Below, one piece after another: positions 16,703 through 23,939 of a DNA stretch of 48,638 nt. The stretch's first letter is position 1; every line of letters starts with the position of its first letter. Origin of the DNA: Planctomycetota bacterium. GTDB taxonomy: Bacteria; Planctomycetota; Phycisphaerae; Phycisphaerales; SM1A02. The notes below the pieces were generated by a model. It had not been told where the DNA came from, ran no database searches, and saw only the letters and a program-made list of their open reading frames with translations. Both the position numbers and the translations under genes were made by a program. Where the stretch lies: the NCBI GenBank assembly GCA_022560875.1, contig JADFSH010000011.1:1-48638 (forward strand), read 5' to 3'.

Positions 16703-18307
16703 ATGACGAGAACGTTGTGGCTCATCACTGCATATTTGACGCTATCGTTCTGTCTGCAGGCGAATGGGAGTGTTGTCGTTCTCCGTGATGACGGCTCTCC
16801 CGCGGGTCCGGCCCTGGCTGAAATATCCTGGAATCCACTGGCGGGGGGCTGGGATATCACCCTCCTCAAACTTTACAACCCCGGCGGGGAGACGATCTAC
16901 AAGGTGTACGGCACGGGCGGTGAGACGATCAACTCGCTGATTATCAATGTGCCCTGTTGGAAAAACAGTAGTGGAGAATGCGCGCCCGCCGGCTCGCCCG
17001 TGTACGTCAGCGTGCTGCACGGTGACGCCGGAGGTATTCGCACAATCCGGCGCATCATTCAGACCAACGACGCCGAGACCGTTCTCCTGCGGGCCGAGGC
17101 CCGAGAGGACATCGGTGAGATCGTCGTGGAGAGCATGTCAGAAATCTACGCCGAGCGTGATGTCCTCGGACCCATCATCGCCACCACTGAGGATAACTCG
17201 GCACGCGGTATCTTCACGGTGGACGCCGATCGGAACATTCTCGGCGATATCAAGGCTCCCAACGGGCGCGTGGCCGGGGTCCGGGCCAAAGGCTCCATCG
17301 GACGGCCCGGCGCTCCCATCACCATTGAGGCGAAGTACATTATCTTCGGTATCCACAGCCTGACCGGCACGTATGCTCATATCAACACGAGAGTCAACGG
17401 GGGAACCGCCGGCATCTGGAACATGTCCGGTCCGATCTTCGAGGGAAGCCTCATAACCGCCAAGCTTGCCGTGAATACTTTTGAAGGCTTGCCTCCGAGG
17501 CTCGTCTTTACGGAGCGGTTCAGCGCCGACCTGATCGTCGGCAGTTCTTTCAACACGCTTGATGGGTGGATCGAGCTGCCCCGAGGGGGATTCGACGGCA
17601 GAATCATCTTCAACGCCGACAACCTTCCGGGCGGCGAGTGGGTCAATCCCGTCTTCTTCGGCACGTCCAACGATCCGGATCGGATTGAGATTTCAGAAGC
17701 GGGATACCCCCAGGATGCTCAAATGCTGGGCGGCGGATCCATCGGCCTGGTACCGTTTCGACTTCATAATGTTTCCTGCTCGCCTCCGAACGGCGCATCG
17801 ATCAACGCCGACACCGTAACGGATCCGCTGAATGTGCGTCTGAGGCATTACGGCCCGATCAGTTGGACGGCAGGTGACCCGGTGACCATCGAGCAACGCG
17901 TGGCGGGAAGTATCGGTGTGTTCACCCCGCTTTCAATGCTGGACTTCGGCATCCAGATTGCCCTGGATGACCCCAACTCGCTGGTGATCGGTCTCAATGC
18001 GAGTGGTCAGGGCGGCTTCGAGCCGGGGTTTGAATATCGAATTCTGCCGACCGAGTTTTTGCGATGTGCCGTCAGCTCCGAGCCGAATGTGCAATGGGAT
18101 TTACCCTATCTTTTTACCTTTCGTGACACGGTGTGCGTTGGAGATACCAACGGCACGCAGTCGATTGACGTCAGCGATCTTCTGTTTCTGCTCAGTTTTT
18201 GGGGACCGGTATTCTCTTTCGGTGATCGCGTGGATTTCAATGGCGATGGCGCGGTCAATGTCTCCGATCTGCTGACCCTGCTTGCGAATTGGGGTCCGTG
18301 TCCCTGA
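16703..18307 (+). CDS. Secreted protein with C-terminal dockerin-like repeats
   Basis: 534 residues. ATG 16703 is preferred: GGAGGA at 16688-16693 lies nine bases upstream, whereas the in-frame ATG 16694 touches that ribosome site. A signal peptide follows (MTRTLWLITAYLTLSFCLQANG, cut near ANG). The body is beta-rich and lacks catalytic motifs I recognise; it may be an adhesin or structural surface protein. The last ~60 residues hold two dockerin type I-like Ca-binding units (GDTNGTQSIDVSDLLFLLS and VDFNGDGAVNVSDLLTLLA, each followed by a WG), ending WGPCP. This ending is common in Phycisphaerae secreted proteins, where the matching cohesin is usually not evident. Ligand and function are unknown. 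Confidence 0.8.
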   Translation: MTRTLWLITAYLTLSFCLQANGSVVVLRDDGSPAGPALAEISWNPLAGGWDITLLKLYNPGGETIYKVYGTGGETINSLIINVPCWKNSSGECAPAGSPVYVSVLHGDAGGIRTIRRIIQTNDAETVLLRAEAREDIGEIVVESMSEIYAERDVLGPIIATTEDNSARGIFTVDADRNILGDIKAPNGRVAGVRAKGSIGRPGAPITIEAKYIIFGIHSLTGTYAHINTRVNGGTAGIWNMSGPIFEGSLITAKLAVNTFEGLPPRLVFTERFSADLIVGSSFNTLDGWIELPRGGFDGRIIFNADNLPGGEWVNPVFFGTSNDPDRIEISEAGYPQDAQMLGGGSIGLVPFRLHNVSCSPPNGASINADTVTDPLNVRLRHYGPISWTAGDPVTIEQRVAGSIGVFTPLSMLDFGIQIALDDPNSLVIGLNASGQGGFEPGFEYRILPTEFLRCAVSSEPNVQWDLPYLFTFRDTVCVGDTNGTQSIDVSDLLFLLSFWGPVFSFGDRVDFNGDGAVNVSDLLTLLANWGPCP

Positions 18308-18370
18308 GGGGCCAGTGGCAATTCAGGTTCAGCAATATACAAGTTACGACACAATTGGACTCCGGACTGT

Positions 18371-18925
18371 TTAGTTCCGGTCGGACTTGGTGGCATGGTC
18401 CGGAACGTTTCCTGGATCTCCCGGCGTAATCGATGAGAAAATTCCACCCGTCGCCAGATACTTTTTCGGGATGCGATAGGGCGGATCGAAGACCCGGCTG
18501 TCGATCTGTCCGCCGCATTCGGGGCAGAGAATCATTTTGCCTTTTTCGGTGAGATGCCCGGTGAGCAGATGGCCGCATTCGGGACAGGCTTCCCGGGCGC
18601 TGGGTGAAACCTTGCGCAGGTGAGGGCGCATGAGATCGCCTCCCCAGGTCACGGTGAGCAGGGCGTTGAGCAGGACCGCCCCGGCGAGAAAGACCGCGTG
18701 CATGAAGCCCTCCCAGACAAAGGGCAGGTCTGTGATGCGACTGGCAAGTCGATCCAGCGCGAACCATCCTCCCAGGATAACCAGTTGAATCGCCCAGAAC
18801 CGCCAGAACCGCCAGTCGCGAAACGCGGAGCCGAACGCCCGGTACCAGGTCTTGTGACGCTCCCAGCGGGATTCAATCTCGCGGAGTTCGGGATACGACT
18901 CGTTGCTGAAGTAAATGCGTGGCAT
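18371..18925 (-). CDS. Membrane protein with two CPECG zinc-ribbon motifs
   Basis: 184 residues. The N-terminus is charged and helical (ELREIESRWERHKTWYRAFG). Two membrane segments follow (WRFWAIQLVILGGWFALDRL and FMHAVFLAGAVLLNALLTV), then a soluble zinc ribbon with ACPECGHLL and LCPECGGQI. The function is unknown; similar Cys-ribbon tails are frequent in planctomycete membrane proteins. ATG 18925 is chosen because the upstream extension is unlike protein. A TATACT hexamer on this strand at 18937-18932 lies about seven bases before the ATG and no Shine-Dalgarno sequence is seen, so the transcript could be leaderless. It is convergent with the dockerin gene; the 63-base gap shows no clear terminator. 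Confidence 0.7.
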   Translation of the reverse strand: MPRIYFSNESYPELREIESRWERHKTWYRAFGSAFRDWRFWRFWAIQLVILGGWFALDRLASRITDLPFVWEGFMHAVFLAGAVLLNALLTVTWGGDLMRPHLRKVSPSAREACPECGHLLTGHLTEKGKMILCPECGGQIDSRVFDPPYRIPKKYLATGGIFSSITPGDPGNVPDHATKSDRN

Positions 18926-19051
18926 GGGAAAAGTATAAAATAAAAGTACTAGGCACGCATAAAGGATAGGCGACGAGGGACAGGTGGGTGGTCTCATGCC
19001 TCATGTTTCATGTTGTCTTAATCCGTCGAGCGGGGCTCATGGCTTTCTTGT

Positions 19052-19360
19052 TCACCCGGTCGGATTCTCTATCCAGGTTGCATAACACGCCGCGCAAAGC
19101 GTGATCGTCAGTTTCCGGTAGACCTGATCCATCAGCTCACGCTCGGAGAGATCCTGCATCGACTCGATCAGCCGGTCGATTTCGGATTCGAGATCACGTA
19201 GCGAAGAAGTATCGATCTGCGGCGGGGCGGGATCAGCGAACGCCTCGATCCGCACGATATAAAAAGGATCGCTTTCGGTCTCCGTTGGCGGTGCGATGAC
19301 GCCGCAACGGTGGCAGAGGAATTCGGTGCCGGTTTGGTGGTTTTCAGGCATATGTCGCAT
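19052..19360 (-). CDS. Small CxxC protein, probably zinc-binding
   Basis: About 102 residues. Two Cys pairs, FLCHRCGV near the N-terminus and LCAACYATW near the C-terminus, could hold one zinc ion. Between them are an acidic helix-forming stretch (DLESEIDRLIESMQDLSERELMDQVYRK) and a beta-like segment (FYIVRIEAF). I recall small planctomycete proteins of this layout but know no function. The start is uncertain among ATG 19360, ATG 19351 and GTG 19399. Its position before the beta-lactamase-fold gene, on the same strand, gives no clear functional hint. Confidence 0.6.
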   Translation of the reverse strand: MRHMPENHQTGTEFLCHRCGVIAPPTETESDPFYIVRIEAFADPAPPQIDTSSLRDLESEIDRLIESMQDLSERELMDQVYRKLTITLCAACYATWIENPTG

Positions 19361-19424
19361 TGGGTTGTGTGGCCTGAATTCAGCTTTTGTCTCGAACACC
19401 CGATATTAGCGATGCGATACTACG

Positions 19425-21014
19425 TTACTCATCGATGGCCTGTCTCTCGAAGACCTGGCCACGTTCGTTTTCAAATTTGTTCGCCTTGCCGTCCGGCCCG
19501 AGGATAAAACTGATCAACATGGTGCCATAGCTGGTGTTTCGGAAACGTACCCGAAAGGTGTCGTAATGCCAGTGTTCGATGGTGGCGGGTATCGCTTCCG
19601 CCAGAAGCCCTTGCAGTTGGCCATTTTCAAAGGTGATCCGGATGTGGCCGTAGAGCGGGTTCGTGTAGACTCCGGCGTAACGCTCCAGGGGCAGCGAGAG
19701 GCTGGTCCCGGGAATGGGTTCCTTTTCCGGGGGCCGGGTCGCCTTTTGCTTCGCGGCAATGTCTTCGTACATTTTCTTGAATTCAGCGCTCCAGTCGCGG
19801 CCGTCGAGCTTGCCTCCATACAGGTCGAAGACCTTGAACATCAGGGCGTGGCGAACATCGGCGCTGTTGAGATTGGCGAGCATGACCATGCCCAGCTCCT
19901 CATCGGGGATCAGCCCGACGATCGCCGACATGCCATCGTACGTGCCGGTATGAAAGCTCACCGCCCGGCCGTCGTAGTCCTGCTGGAACCACCCCAACGC
20001 GTAGGTCGTCCAATGGGGCTTGGTGAGACGCGCCGTGGGATAAAACTTCTCGCGGGGGATGATCGTCTGAGGGCGGAGCATTTCCGCAACGACAACCTCG
20101 GAAAGGATGCGTTCATCATCCAGAACCCCCTCATTGAGCAACATACGGATCCAGCGCGACATGTCGTTGACGCTTGACCAGATCATGCCCGCCGCGGCGA
20201 GATCCGGATCGATCGCTTCGTAACGGTACTGTACGAGCTTGACGTTGCCCTCCGGGTCGGGGGTGTGGGCGCGGGCGACATTGGGCATCGCATAGGCGCG
20301 GTTCGCGTTGACGATGCTGCGGGACATTCCCAGCGGTTTGAGCAGACGGCTCTCAACGAAATCAATCCACGGCATGCCGGAGACCCGCGCGACAATTTCG
20401 CCCGTGGTCATGTACATGATGTTCTGATATACCCACCCCGCCCGAAACGGATAGCTCGGCTCGATCAGTCGCAACCGACTCATGATGTCCGCCGGTGTGT
20501 GCGGCACGATGTACCACAAATGATCCGTGTTCCCCATCCCCGTGCGGTGCGTCAGCAGGTCGCGAATGCGAATCTCGCGGGTATGGGCGGGATCTGTAAG
20601 CTGAAATTCCGGCAGATGCGATATCACCCGATCATCCCACGTTACCTTCTGTTCATCGACCAGCAGGCCGACCGTGGCGACGGTGAAGGCCTTGGTGGTG
20701 GAGCCGATTTGGAATAGCGTGTCCGCATCCACCGCATCGCCCTCCCCAAGCACCCGCTCGCCGTAGCCTTTGGCGAAGACCACCGTGTCGTTCTTGATCA
20801 CCGCGATGGCGAGTCCGGGGACGTTCCAATCGGCAACGGCCTGCTCGACGTACGCGTCGAGTAAGGCTTGGAGGCTTGCAGGCTGGGAGACCGTGGGGGC
20901 CGGGGAGGATGGCTGGGCGGTGGCAACTGGGAGCGGGGCCAGCCCAAGTGCTACGCTGAGAATGCCGCACGAAAGTCGAAGCGAAGACAGCTGGAATACG
21001 CGATGATCATGCAC
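19425..21014 (-). CDS. Serine beta-lactamase-fold hydrolase (class C/esterase type)
   Basis: 529 residues. A signal peptide (LSCGILSVALGLAPLPVATAQ) suggests export. The penicillin-binding/AmpC-like fold has its three motifs: STTK (Ser105, Lys108), YQN (196-198, the YxN motif) and HTG (355-357, the KTG equivalent). A C-terminal domain after about residue 430 (SLPLERYAGVYTNPLYG) is of the DUF3471 type common in this family. Such proteins are usually esterases or D-aminopeptidases rather than true beta-lactamases, and the substrate cannot be told. The GTG start is supported by AGGAG about nine bases upstream. It stands alone; the nearest gene upstream is the HslV-like one, 122 bases away. Confidence 0.87.
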   Translation of the reverse strand: MHDHRVFQLSSLRLSCGILSVALGLAPLPVATAQPSSPAPTVSQPASLQALLDAYVEQAVADWNVPGLAIAVIKNDTVVFAKGYGERVLGEGDAVDADTLFQIGSTTKAFTVATVGLLVDEQKVTWDDRVISHLPEFQLTDPAHTREIRIRDLLTHRTGMGNTDHLWYIVPHTPADIMSRLRLIEPSYPFRAGWVYQNIMYMTTGEIVARVSGMPWIDFVESRLLKPLGMSRSIVNANRAYAMPNVARAHTPDPEGNVKLVQYRYEAIDPDLAAAGMIWSSVNDMSRWIRMLLNEGVLDDERILSEVVVAEMLRPQTIIPREKFYPTARLTKPHWTTYALGWFQQDYDGRAVSFHTGTYDGMSAIVGLIPDEELGMVMLANLNSADVRHALMFKVFDLYGGKLDGRDWSAEFKKMYEDIAAKQKATRPPEKEPIPGTSLSLPLERYAGVYTNPLYGHIRITFENGQLQGLLAEAIPATIEHWHYDTFRVRFRNTSYGTMLISFILGPDGKANKFENERGQVFERQAIDE

Positions 21015-21136
21015 AGCAGGGTCTCCTGAGAACAGGTGGCAGCGTAACAGAACTGGATTCTATCAGGTGACTTTTTCTATTTACCTCAGCACGGAACTAA
21101 GCGGTGACTGTCCCGAATTACCCAGTGCCTCTCTTC

Positions 21137-21703
21137 TCACTCCACTTCCAGGATGTCGATTTCCCCGCCGCAATGGACGTCGAACTGGCAGGCGGTATGG
21201 ACCGCGAATTTGGCGATCTCCACCGGGTCGGGCAGGGCGTCGTAAAGGTTGTAGATCGCGCCAAGGGCGTACTCCGCTCCCGAACCGATCGCGTAATACT
21301 GCTGGAAGGGGGTCACCCCCAGGTCGGAAGATACCTTGAAGATGCCCGCCTTGTTGGCGAAGAGAAAGGATGTGTCAAGGTCGCCGAAGGGCGAGTCCTT
21401 GGTTTGGGACTGGTCGTTGACGAACGGATAGTGCTCGTGCAGTTCCTTCCACAGTTCCAGGAAAAAACTGAAGATGGCTTCCTTGCTCAGCAGTTCCGGC
21501 ATCTCCTTGCGTTTTACGTAGTCACTCAGGATGTCGTCATAGACCGCCCAACCCGTCGCCCCCAGGATCGACGATCCGAAACGATAAATCTTGGGGGTAC
21601 GGCAATTGGAGGTGGGCGACTGCTCCGAATCACCGAAGCACGTCAGCGTGTCCGCGGCCATGAGGATGCGATCGTTTTTGTTGATGGCGATGACGATTGA
21701 CAT
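21137..21703 (-). CDS. HslV-like Ntn-hydrolase fold peptidase
   Basis: 188 residues. The N-terminus (MSIVIAINKNDRILMAADTL) lines up with HslV/proteasome beta subunits, including the acidic residue of the AADT motif and a basic residue in RTPKIYRFG, with the AIGSG strand loop later. In HslV the Met is removed and Thr1 is the nucleophile; here residue 2 is Ser, which could act the same way after Met removal. No HslU or other ATPase gene is near. The family includes proteasome-like proteins of unknown role in many bacteria. Start ATG 21703 has no obvious ribosome site; a run of TTTCAAC heptamers lies just upstream. The fold call is fairly safe; activity and substrate are unknown. Confidence 0.75.
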   Translation of the reverse strand: MSIVIAINKNDRILMAADTLTCFGDSEQSPTSNCRTPKIYRFGSSILGATGWAVYDDILSDYVKRKEMPELLSKEAIFSFFLELWKELHEHYPFVNDQSQTKDSPFGDLDTSFLFANKAGIFKVSSDLGVTPFQQYYAIGSGAEYALGAIYNLYDALPDPVEIAKFAVHTACQFDVHCGGEIDILEVE

Positions 21704-21714
21704 GGTTTTATAAA

Positions 21715-21742
21715 GTTGAAAGTTGAAAATTGAAAGTTGAAA
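21715..21742. repeat. Four-copy 7-bp tandem repeat
   Basis: Four head-to-tail copies of a heptamer, GTTGAAA with one ATTGAAA variant, fill most of the 54-base gap between the kdsD-like stop and the start of the HslV-like gene. They lie in the 5' leader region of the latter. Confidence 0.9.
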
Positions 21743-21757
21743 ACAGAAAAGAGGAGA

Positions 21758-22765
21758 TTACTCGGAAACTACTTTCATCGCGATCAGATCCTGAACGTCC
21801 ACCAAGCCTACGGGTTTGCCATCGGGGTCGAGGACGGGGATTTCATCGAGCCGGCGCTCACGGGTCAGGGCCACGGCATCGCGGACGAGGTCGTCGGTGG
21901 TCAGGTGCTTGGGATGTTTGGTCATCACTTCGGCGATGGTGCGGCTCATGCCTTTCTCGTCCGTCCGCATCAGGCGCCGGAAGTCCGCATCGGTGAAGAT
22001 TCCCGACAGGCGACCCGCCTCGTCCACCAGCAAGATCGCGCCGGTCCTCCGGTCGCCCACGGCCTGCTCCAAGGCCTGCCGCACCGTCACCTTATCGCTC
22101 ACCACGGGCAGGTTTTTATCGACTCTGAAGCGCAGGGCTTCGGTGATTTTTCGCAGTCCCACCCCCAGCATGCCCCCGGGGTGATGCTTGTGGAAGTCAT
22201 CTTCGGAAAAGTTCCGCCGTCGTGAGACCCCCAGAGCCAGGGCATCGCCGAGGGCGAGCATCGCGGTGGTGGAGGCGGTGGGGGCGAGGTTCAGGGGGCA
22301 GGCTTCGGTGATGTCACCCGTGGACAGATGCACATCGCAGAGCCTGGCGAGTTGCGAATCATGCGAACAGGAAATCCCCAGGCGTGGCAGGGCATCGGCC
22401 TGAAGGATCGCGGCGAGATTGCAGACCTCCTCGGTGTTGCCCGAGTAGCTCAGGAGCAGGACCACATCGCCCCGACGGACGCGACCGAGGTCGCCATGCA
22501 CCGCCTCGGCAGGATGGAGGGTATTGGAAGGAATTCCCACCGAGCAGAGGGTGGCGGAAATCTTCGCCCCGATGAGCCCGGACTTGCCCATCCCCGCCAC
22601 GACCACATGGCCCGTGCAGGATTCCAACAGATCCAGGGCCGCTTTCCAGTGGGCTGAATCATCACCCGCGACCTGCCGGGCAATGCGTTCGATCGCCTCC
22701 GCCTCAGCCCGAAGCACGTCGGCAATAAAGGCGGTTTCTTCGGTTTTCCGGCCAGTCTGGGTCAT
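21758..22765 (-). CDS. kdsD: Arabinose-5-phosphate isomerase (KpsF/KdsD/GutQ family)
   Basis: 335 residues, normal length. An N-terminal SIS domain (VVVAGMGKSGLIGAKIS, HPAEAVHGDLGRV, VLLLSYSGNTEEV, LNLAPTASTTAMLALGDALA) is followed by two CBS domains (about 210-335; LLVDEAGRLSGIFTDADFRR, EIPVLDPDGKPVGLVDVQDL). The enzyme converts ribulose-5-phosphate to arabinose-5-phosphate, the first step to Kdo for LPS. KdsA, a later step, lies at 37.5-38.4 kb, so the window carries two Kdo genes apart. ATG 22765 is chosen because the upstream extension is translated from the CACGGAG-type inverted repeat. Divergent from scpA. Confidence 0.93.
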   Translation of the reverse strand: MTQTGRKTEETAFIADVLRAEAEAIERIARQVAGDDSAHWKAALDLLESCTGHVVVAGMGKSGLIGAKISATLCSVGIPSNTLHPAEAVHGDLGRVRRGDVVLLLSYSGNTEEVCNLAAILQADALPRLGISCSHDSQLARLCDVHLSTGDITEACPLNLAPTASTTAMLALGDALALGVSRRRNFSEDDFHKHHPGGMLGVGLRKITEALRFRVDKNLPVVSDKVTVRQALEQAVGDRRTGAILLVDEAGRLSGIFTDADFRRLMRTDEKGMSRTIAEVMTKHPKHLTTDDLVRDAVALTRERRLDEIPVLDPDGKPVGLVDVQDLIAMKVVSE

Positions 22766-22792
22766 GAATCGGCCATCCAGCGAGAAGGAAGA

Positions 22793-22920
22793 TTCACCAC
22801 GGAGGACACGTAGGGACACGGAGAAGAATGGATCGTTGATCCAGATTCAGAGCGGGTCAACTTTTTCTTTTTAACCCACTTATTTCCCTCTCCGTGTAAC
22901 TCCGTGTCCTCCGTGGTAAA
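22793..22920. repeat. Large inverted repeat of the CCACGGAGGACACGGAG type
   Basis: Two ~34-base arms (22793-22826 and 22887-22920) are inverted copies of each other with only a few mismatches; each carries CACGGAGGACACG and a second ACACGGAG block. The ~60-base centre has a further small inverted pair (GGGT/ACCC). It fills the gap between divergent kdsD and scpA. I recall similar CACGGAG-rich intergenic repeats in environmental bacterial genomes, including planctomycetes; they are likely non-autonomous mobile or REP-like elements. Confidence 0.85.
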
Positions 22921-22977
22921 ACTCTTCAAAAACCGGCTATGATGCACTCTGGCACGGGTTATTTTACAGGAATCGCC

Positions 22978-23880
22978 ATGCACTTGCAGGAAGAATATCA
23001 GGTCACGCTTGACGCATTTCACGGGCCGCTGGACCTGCTGCTGTTCCTCATCCGCCGGGCGGAGGTGGATATTCTCGATATCCCCATCGCCGCGATTACC
23101 GAGCAGTTCCTGGTCTTTCTCCAGGAACTCGACAACATCGATATCGACGATGCGGGCGATTTTCTCGTCATGGCCTCGACCCTGGTGGAGATCAAGTCCC
23201 GATCGATCGCCCCCCCGGCCCCCCCGGTAGATGGCGAGGCTGACCGCGGTGGCGACAGCTCGTTCAATGCCTTCGATCCCCGCCTGGAGCTCATCCAGCA
23301 ATTACTCGCATATCAGCGTTATCGCATCGCTGCGGACGAGCTGGATAAAAGGCGGCTTTCCTTCCTGCAACGCTATCCGACTCGACCCGACCGTAAGGTG
23401 AGGCATGATGAGTATGCCGAGCCGGTGGAGCTGGATCTGGAAGATGTCCACATTCTGGATCTGTCCGAGTCGTACGAGCGGATCGTCTCCTCGATCGACT
23501 TCACGCAACTGGGCGACCACACGATTGAGATCGATGACACCCCGATTGCGCTTTATCAGGAAGATCTGCTGGATCGACTGGAGCGATCTGCCAAGCACCG
23601 CCTGACCCTGCAGGAGGCGTTCGAGGGCGCGAATATCCTCGAACGGATTGGACTTTTCCTCGCCACGCTCGAACTGGTGCGTCTGCGGCGGATGACGGTC
23701 ATCCAGGACGCTATCGACAGTCCCATCGAGTTGATACTGAACGAGGATCCCGAGGAAGTGCTCGTGATCGAGTCGGACGAGATCAATGTTCATCACATGC
23801 CGGGGCATGAGGAAGAAAAGAAGACCGAGGGTGCCACTGACAGCGACCGAAGGGAGTCGTCAGTGAGGCATGAAAGCTAG
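22978..23880 (+). CDS. scpA: Segregation and condensation protein A
   Basis: 300 residues. ScpA is the kleisin that bridges SMC heads with ScpB for chromosome compaction. The N-terminal SMC-neck-binding part is canonical (YQVTLDAFHGPLDLLLFLIRRAEVDI, DIPIAAITEQFLVFL, AGDFLVMASTLVEIKSR). The C-terminal winged helix (TLQEAFEGANILERIGLFLATLELVRL) follows. ATG 22978 has AGGA seven bases upstream. The last ~25 residues are not family-like; they are read from a palindrome at 23832-23870 that has extended the protein (Glu/Ser/Arg-rich tail). scpB is not adjacent here; RluB, often next to scpAB in other bacteria, lies convergent just downstream. Confidence 0.93.
   Translation: MHLQEEYQVTLDAFHGPLDLLLFLIRRAEVDILDIPIAAITEQFLVFLQELDNIDIDDAGDFLVMASTLVEIKSRSIAPPAPPVDGEADRGGDSSFNAFDPRLELIQQLLAYQRYRIAADELDKRRLSFLQRYPTRPDRKVRHDEYAEPVELDLEDVHILDLSESYERIVSSIDFTQLGDHTIEIDDTPIALYQEDLLDRLERSAKHRLTLQEAFEGANILERIGLFLATLELVRLRRMTVIQDAIDSPIELILNEDPEEVLVIESDEINVHHMPGHEEEKKTEGATDSDRRESSVRHES
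23832..23870. repeat. REP-like palindrome within the 3' end of scpA
   Basis: A long hairpin can form: TGCC-ACTGAC with GTCAGTGAGGCA, continued by GCGAC pairing GTCGT, around a CGAAGGGA loop. It is read in frame as the last residues of ScpA and ends ten bases before the stop. It could also act in transcript stability or termination for scpA. Confidence 0.7.
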
Positions 23881-23939
23881 CCGTACGCTCGCAAGGACGA
23901 ATTGATCGGTGCTGCGATCTCTCTGTCCGTGGCACCCGG

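Noticed and set aside
19425-21014. Antibiotic-resistance beta-lactamase
   Set aside because: The three motifs fit the wider esterase/D-aminopeptidase group, and the C-terminal domain is typical of that group rather than AmpC.
22766-22819. N-terminal extension of the arabinose-5-phosphate isomerase
   Set aside because: It is translated from the CACGGAG-type inverted repeat and matches nothing in the family.
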